The position numbers and the translations under genes are program-made. The notes beneath the pieces were generated by a model that saw only the letters and a program-made list of their open reading frames with translations, had not been told where the DNA came from and did no database searches. 64,000 bases of DNA, from contig SPDT01000001.1 in assembly GCA_008477525.1 (NCBI GenBank), positions 3,968,001 to 4,032,000 on the forward strand, in the 5' to 3' direction. Source of the DNA: Hypomyces perniciosus (taxonomy: Eukaryota; Ascomycota; Sordariomycetes; Hypocreales; Hypocreaceae). Shown here piece by piece: positions 58,382 to 64,000 of this stretch (within the stretch, counting starts at the first letter, position 1; each line of letters starts with the position of its first letter).

Positions 58382-59179
58382 ATGACTCGCTCAATTGTCC
58401 TCCTCGCTCTGGCTGGCGCTGCCGCTCTGGCTGCCGACACCACCACCGTCAGCCTTCTCGTGCCCTACGTCGACAAGCAGGCCATCGCTTCGGTTGTCGC
58501 CGCTGATAGTGTGGCCGCAACTTATGCTCTTGGATGCCCCCCTGGCAATTCACAGCAAGAATGTAGCTTCTTAAGCCGCCAGACTCTCATTCAAGGCCCG
58601 TCCACCTTGGCCTTTGGCTTCACCATGACCAGTGGAGCTGACTCGGTGTAAGTGAACAATTTGTTCTCGCGCAAAGCAAATTCATATTGCTCTACTCCTC
58701 ATGTTTTTTTTCTTTTTTTTTTCTTTACTTGTTATCATTCAGTCTTGGCTAATGTTCTTCCATATAGCACTCAGAGCGGCAACTGCAAGCTGAACCCCAA
58801 GGATGATATCGCTTCGTGCACTATGGCCGAGATCGCGACCGTCGAGGGAAAATCCACCAGCACCAGCACTGTTATCGCCACAAAGTACAAGGACGAGTTG
58901 ATTCCCGTCACCATTACCGCCGGAGCCGAGAAGCTTAGTGCTCTCCCTGGTGCTACCGCTACTGCTACTGTCACTCACTCTGCTTCGCTTTCGCCCACAG
59001 TTTCTCCCACCTTCGGGCCTGGTCCAGACGGTGGAAAGGGTTCGGCTAGTAACTCGACTTCTGCTTCCACCACCACCGTTGCCAGACCTACCTCCACCAA
59101 CGCCGCAGGACCCATGAACACTCACAACGTCATTCTGGCTGGCATTGCCGCCATTATTGGTGGTGCCATGATCCTGTAA
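58382..59179 (+). CDS. Small secreted, probably GPI-anchored protein (paralog 2)
   Basis: Exons 58382-58647 and 58768-59179 with a 120-nt intron (GTAAGT, GCTAATG branch, ATATAG) encode 225 residues. A signal peptide (SIVLLALAGAAALAA) is followed by a Cys-containing domain (LGCPPGNSQQEC, GNCKLNPKDDIASC), a Ser/Thr-rich, probably O-glycosylated stretch (ASLSPTVSP, SASNSTSASTTT) and a hydrophobic C-terminal tail (VILAGIAAIIGGAMIL), the layout of a GPI-anchored cell-wall protein. Its domain order and length match the minus-strand gene 1.6 kb away. No enzyme motif is visible. High codon bias toward C-ending codons suggests good expression. Function unknown. Confidence 0.88.
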
Positions 59180-59783
59180 AGGGGATGCAGCTAATACCTG
59201 TCTTCTCTAATGTCAGCCACGCATGAGAGGATAGCCCTATCGTCAACGCGTGAAGGACGAACTAGTTAGGTAGGTAGCAAGCAATTTTATGCATCTTTCG
59301 GCTCTCCCAACTTCTCTTCATGTAGATCACTGTGTTGCGGTTTTTTTCTGACTCGAAAGACCACGTAAACATTGTACATCTATCTATGCATTCAAGGTGA
59401 CAAACACGTGTGAACCGCTTTCATGGGACGCGTTCACCCCAATAGCCATGTATACATTCATTAATACAACACTGTTATTCAATTGTACGGCAAGTTGATA
59501 TTTGAAGCACAAGTCTTAATACAGACTTCGCTCTTCTCCCCTTTAGCAGCTCATTCGGCAGTCCTTACTGCCACCATGAATAGTATCGTCTTGGGGGATG
59601 GACGAAATGCAATTCCCATCCTTATTGATATTGTTGTCTGCTCTTATTAAGTGCTACTATTTCTGTTTCGTGCATTCTGTTCACCCATCATCATATCATA
59701 AATTATCATGGCGGCATGCAAATGCTCAATAGCCCGACAAATCTGCTTCTGCTAACTCTCAGATTGAATTTCCTCTCCATCTC
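59180..59783. other. Convergent 3' intergenic region
   Basis: 604 bp between the GPI-type gene and the MscL-like gene. No gene is seen. Confidence 0.65.
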
Positions 59784-60646
59784 TTAAATGGAGTTTGCAT
59801 GATCCAGCCGCCTGTTCTCCAGCCCATCCTGCAGTCCATTCTCTCGCCGATCCTCCGGTAAATCCTCCCTCCCGTCCTGCCAGGTACTGCAATGAATACA
59901 CCGCAGAGACTGATTTACCCTATATTAGTCAATCCAAACCACGGCATGCAAAGAACATACCTTCTCGTTGATACGCTTCAGGCAATACTGGCACTTCCTG
60001 GTGTACTTGATAATCGGGTCATTCGACAACAGTGTGTATATATGCGCCAAGCCATATAGCGAAAACCCGACCATGATAAATGTCACCATCTCATATATGA
60101 ACGCCCTATAAATCTGTTAGAAAGGTCGTTTCCTAGCCCATCGAGCCGTACGCCTTTTTCTATATCGGCAGAGAGAAACTCACCCATATGCCATGACAAT
60201 AGCGCCATCAGCCTGTGCCTGATGAAGCGTGTTATATCCCGTCGTCTTGTTGTACCTCGGCCCAGCCCTCAGCACAGCGAACTTCTCCTCGATGTTCTTA
60301 TGAATGGGCAGGATGACGGCAATAGGCGGCATCAGAATAGCGCTGACGAATGACTTGATCAAGTCCGTGAAGGCGGCCGCAACACTGAGACATGTTATTT
60401 TTTGTGTGCCTCCATCACGAATGTCACAATGAAACTTTCCCACCCCCTTTTTTTCCCTCTCTCTTTCTTTTTCCTCTTGCGGCAAGGCGATTGTACAACT
60501 TACATCAAACCAAAGGCTATTTGAAGAATATTACCCTGGAAGGCAAATTCGACGAATCCCGAGAGGAAGCGCCTCACTTTCGCCCGGCCCCTGTGCAGGA
60601 GAGCGTCCGTCTCGCTAGCAGTGCCAAATTCCTCATCTTCAGGCAT
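59784..60646 (-). CDS. Fungal MscL-like large-conductance mechanosensitive channel
   Basis: Four exons, 60646-60504, 60384-60184, 60105-59961 and 59909-59784 (introns 119, 78 and 51 nt), encode 204 residues. The N-terminal amphipathic region and TM1 read FVEFAFQGNILQIAFGLIVAAAFTDLIKS, the MscL hallmark of a channel N-terminal helix and first pore helix, spliced correctly across intron 1. ILMPPIAVI follows, then a loop with NKTTGYNTL and TM2 (AFIYEMVTFIMVGFSLYGL). The C-terminus has C-x2-C and, after intron 3, a second C-x2-C (CQYC..CIHC), a zinc-ribbon-like motif, and an acidic tail. Bacterial MscL opens on membrane tension as an osmotic safety valve; fungal homologues are less studied and location is unknown. 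Splice sites 2 and 3 are supported by frame and motif continuity. Confidence 0.88.
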
Positions 60647-61158
60647 GGTCAATGATTATTCTCAGCAAAGAAAAAAATGAAGCCCCAAACTGTCCGCGGT
60701 TTTCCGGATAGTAGAGCATATCTAGGTTGCTATGCACTCAACCTTCTTATCATTCAGATCCTACCCCACGCCTCACTCTCGCATTGCGTCATGTTTTGTC
60801 GTTCTCTCCAATCAATGCCGTTTGATCGCCCTGACAGGTTGGTGGATGATGAGGAATTTGCTTCAACAAGCGAGCAGTCACAGCCCAATTGCCAAGACCC
60901 AAGAATGAAGAGAGGCGTACTTATACGGAATCTTATTTTCTTTACGTATTAATGGTGGGCATCTTTTTATGGCTGCCTCTGTACCTGCCCGTGTCCCCGT
61001 TTATACCAAATCGACCTTGCCGTTATACTCCGAACTAAACAAAAGAATAGAAAAGAAAAGATTTCGTCGAGAGACATCGCTTCTAGCATCAACTAGTTCC
61101 CTGCATAAATCATGCCCATAGTCCCTTGTGCCAGCACTAGGGAAACGCATTAGTCCGC
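60647..61158. other. MscL promoter and SUR7-like 3' region
   Basis: 512 bp. No supported gene; a short frame at 60677-60952 lacks any motif. Confidence 0.6.
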
Positions 61159-62231
61159 TTAATACGCCTCCTTACTGAGCTTCTGCTGCTTCTTGAGTTT
61201 CCGAGTGAGCAAGAAGAACTTTGCCGCCCAAAACAACGTTGAGATCATCATGAAACCTGCAGCTATCCATGTGATGGTGTAAAACTTGTCTCCCTTGTCA
61301 GCAGAGACACTAACTTTGCGTCCTGCCTTGTTGATAGCCTTGGCTCCTATTGAGCCGGCTGCCGACGCGACGATGCTACCAAGCGTGATGGAGGAAGCCC
61401 CCAAGAATGCAACCACCAGATTGGCGAGCACGATTATTCTCTTCTCCGATAGGAGCAAGGCTGGGATGCAAGCAAACATGGCGATGCCGCTGAAGCCGAC
61501 ACCCAGAACATAGAAGATGAAGAGAGCGAGGAGGGCATCGTTGAGGCTGTCAATCTTGTCCTGGATCGAGTCGGGCCAGTTGATCTTGGCTAGGTTGAGG
61601 TTGAAAGGTCCAATGGAAAGTTCGTGGTCCAGGACGTCAGTGAGGTTAAAGCGGTCTAAGTAATGGTTAGCATGCGGATTCCCATATGGTGCTTCTGAGC
61701 AAAGGAAGTGAGGTTGGTACATACAGGCAGGAGTCGAACTGGTACAGTTGGTAACGTTCAACTGAAAGTTGAATGCCGTGGCGTTGGGTCCAAAGTTCCC
61801 TTCACATGAGTTCATGATATGCAGGGAATACCAGTCCGAAACACCAAGCTCATCAGCAAGATCCCCGACAAGGTTACCGGCGACGTTGCCGACTTTTCCC
61901 TTGGCGCCGTCTTTGATGTCTTGCCATTTGTCCTTTAGCTTGTCGAGAAGGCCGCTGTCCTTGTCTTTGTCCTTGTTCTTGTCCTTATCACTTTCTTTGT
62001 TGGAGTCGCGCTGAAGGAAATTTTCGCCGATCATGTATGTGTTCAACTATCAACAGACGTCAGATCAGTGTCTTAAACACCAAGAGGAGGTTCCTTTCTT
62101 ACTCTGACGACGGCATAGTCCTCCATAAACCCCTTCTGATATCCTGCGAAGAGCGCCAAGTTCGTCAGGACGAAGCTGACGAGGCAGAGGACCAAGGGCA
62201 GGATAGCGGCGAATCTCAAGATGGAGGCCAT
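61159..62231 (-). CDS. SUR7/PalI-family integral membrane protein
   Basis: Exons 62231-62103, 62046-61725 and 61655-61159 (introns 56 and 69 nt) encode 315 residues. One N-terminal membrane segment (ILPLVLCLVSFVLTNLALFAG) is followed by a large extracellular loop with a lysine/aspartate-rich stretch (KDKNKDKDKD), a WYSLHIMNSCEG motif and a Cys pair, then three membrane segments and a basic C-tail (RKLKKQQKLSKEAY). This topology is that of SUR7/PalI proteins, which sit in plasma-membrane eisosome (MCC) patches and act in wall and pH signalling. The 69-nt second intron is in frame without a stop and contains a GCTAAC branch site; splicing gives STPAYRFNLTD. Start at ATG 62231 is the first Met before the membrane segment. 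Family confident, exact function inferred. Confidence 0.86.
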
Positions 62232-64000
62232 TGTGGAGAGTCGTTTAAAAGTGTATTTATTGATGAAAAGAAAACGTGAACCTGCCGAGCCAGCGGAAGC
62301 AAATGCGTATGTATAGTCAAGCACTCATCCTTTGGGGTGGAGGAAGCTCTAAATACCCCAAGTCGGCCATGGCTGTGAATCAAGGCAAAGACACCAAAAA
62401 CCAGTTCTGAGTATTGACCAGCATTCAAGCGCCTGATGATTGGAAGGGAGTTGATTGAACAGATTCTTTCTGCCACAAAGGGGACAATGCATCAGCCTGG
62501 ACTGGTTGGCGCCTCGCCCGTTTGAGGCAGATGAGTGACAATCATTGTGGGAAACAAAGACAATAGGCCTCGTTTGTTGTTGAAATGGCCGGCGCTTGCG
62601 TCACAATCATGATATTGAAGAGTGTTGGTTGGCTGAGGATGAATGATTGTCGTGAAGTCCGTGACAGGGATTATAAGTCAATGAGGGCGTCACCAAAATT
62701 GGAACAGCCTGCAATAATGCTTGCCGCTGTGGGGCCCTGCCGGCAACCAGCCGTGGAGCACCACAGTGGAGGCTGCAGCGGCACAGTGGTGATTTCAGTG
62801 CCATTTCAGTGGTTGCTTCAGTGGGGGCGCACTGCAGTCTAGGTGCAGGATAGTGCCCCACTGCAGATATTTGGGACGCTGACAGCCACTCGAGACGCTG
62901 AAACACGGGCATTTGGAGCCATTGCCGCCAGCAGCGCCTCACACCAAGCAGCCTGCCTCCATTGGAATTTTGCTTCTTCCAGCGGCTACTGAAACGCCAA
63001 ACGGCAATGCATAGGTGGATATGAATGCATCTTTGTGTGGACTGTTTAGACGAGGCCAAGAAAAGGATATAAACTTGCTTCGCCTCATCCAAGCTCAGAG
63101 AAGAACAAACAAACCTGGCTGAATATTCGCAGTGGCAGATTGTGTCGGCTCTTGAAGTTGAAAACGAACAGCCAGCCCGTCAGAAATGAAACCGCTTACA
63201 TGTCGCTCAGTATGATTGCCTCAAGAGCGACCTATGTTACGATATGCATAGTGATACACAAGCCAAATCAGCTGGTGAGTTGCGCGTGCCTTGCTGCAAG
63301 AGAGTGCAAGCGAGGAACGTGCTATGTCTCAGTAAGAGGATAAAGAGAGGTAGGACAGCTAACGGCGTACGTCTCATCGCTGGACCATCATCTGATGAAT
63401 ACGATGAAAGAATGCACAGCCATCTCCCCTCGGTATCTTGCCCATTCCATGTCGTCATCATGCTATCCATATTGTGTGACAAACAGCTAGATCTATCTCA
63501 ATTGTCCCGCCTCTCGAGTCCGCATCGGATAGGGAGATACCCACCTGGCGGTGAGGCGAGAGGCGCTTGGCAAGTCGGGGTAAAATCGCAAGAATATCAC
63601 TAGTACTACTACTACTATCGATGCCCTAATCTACCAAGCAACCAGGCGTCATTTTTATCCCCACAGAGCCTCAAACTTCAGCCGCGCTTCTCGAAGTTGG
63701 TGATGAATGCTCAATGACGTCGTGGTTGATCTTCTAGGGCCCCCCAGGCCTGCCTATTACTGGTCGCTAGCGATGGCAGCCCTGTAGCCTGGCACATGCC
63801 ATTGCCCACGTGAAGCTCTATCCCACTGACCACTGACAGCGCCATTATGTACATTATGTACTGAGAGGCGGCTGTTTCAGCGGGGTCGGCGCTATTATCG
63901 CCAAGTCCATAGCAGGAATCCGTACACATTACCAAAAGGCTCCTCCATCATATCGCCCTTCTCTCTCTCTCCACCATCATCATCGGATTCTACTATTTCA
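62232..64000. other. Terminal intergenic region
   Basis: 1.77 kb upstream of the SUR7-like gene to the window end. The segment 62750-62870 repeats CAGTGG/CACTGCAG words several times. No convincing gene is seen; the last bases could belong to a 5' UTR or gene beyond the edge. Confidence 0.5.

Noticed and set aside
1..64000. tRNA or rRNA genes
   Set aside because: Scanned for B-box like GGTTCGANTCC and its complement; the near matches lie in coding exons or lack a cloverleaf. A covariance-model search would be decisive.

Overview
The window reads as nuclear chromosomal DNA of a filamentous ascomycete (Pezizomycotina), most likely a Sordariomycete of the order Hypocreales. The evidence is compact genes on both strands with short introns of about 50-130 nt (GT..AG, CTAAC-like branch sites), intergenic gaps of 0.3-3.7 kb, and gene content typical of moulds: a fused CPSase/ATCase (URA2), HET and NACHT-type NLR allorecognition genes, a Zn2Cys6 factor, an AA11 chitin LPMO, a sedolisin and a fungal MscL. 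Intergenic DNA is dotted with TACTCCGTA / TACGGAGTA / ACTTCGTAC words. The Hypocreales placement is inference. I found no tRNA, rRNA, CRISPR or bacterial-type operon.

Left part (1-16.7 kb): 3' portion of the peroxisomal multifunctional beta-oxidation enzyme FOX2; a membrane-anchored RBR (RING-IBR-RING) ubiquitin ligase; a HET-domain allorecognition protein; a short Zn2Cys6 regulator followed by a G21 tract; 3.6 kb without a gene; a cyclin; and pyridoxamine-phosphate oxidase (PDX3).

Middle (16.7-31 kb): the large URA2 pyrimidine gene (2248 codons, 3 exons), an SS18/SSXT-like SWI/SNF subunit, a 13-bp minisatellite, a GDSL esterase and a dienelactone-hydrolase family enzyme.

Accessory stretch (31-47 kb): mostly non-coding DNA plus a secreted AA11-like LPMO, a LaeA-type methyltransferase, a secreted sedolisin protease, two non-autonomous inverted-repeat elements (one with about 67-bp terminal repeats differing only by one-directional transitions), and a large hydrolase-NACHT-HEAT NLR gene whose frame is interrupted by one in-frame TAG between the hydrolase and NACHT parts.

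Right part (47-64 kb): two separate head-to-head paralog pairs (polytopic membrane proteins at 47.7-50.4 kb; small secreted GPI-type proteins at 56.0-59.2 kb), histidinol-phosphate aminotransferase (HIS5), a GH76 cell-wall mannosidase of DFG5/DCW1 type whose GPI signal lies in another frame reachable by a possible last intron, a fungal MscL-like channel with a C-terminal zinc-ribbon motif, and a SUR7/PalI-type membrane protein. Housekeeping genes (FOX2, URA2, HIS5, PDX3) are interspersed with cell-surface and self-recognition genes. No secondary-metabolite cluster is visible. Exon boundaries were deduced by hand from frame, splice consensus and recalled family motifs.
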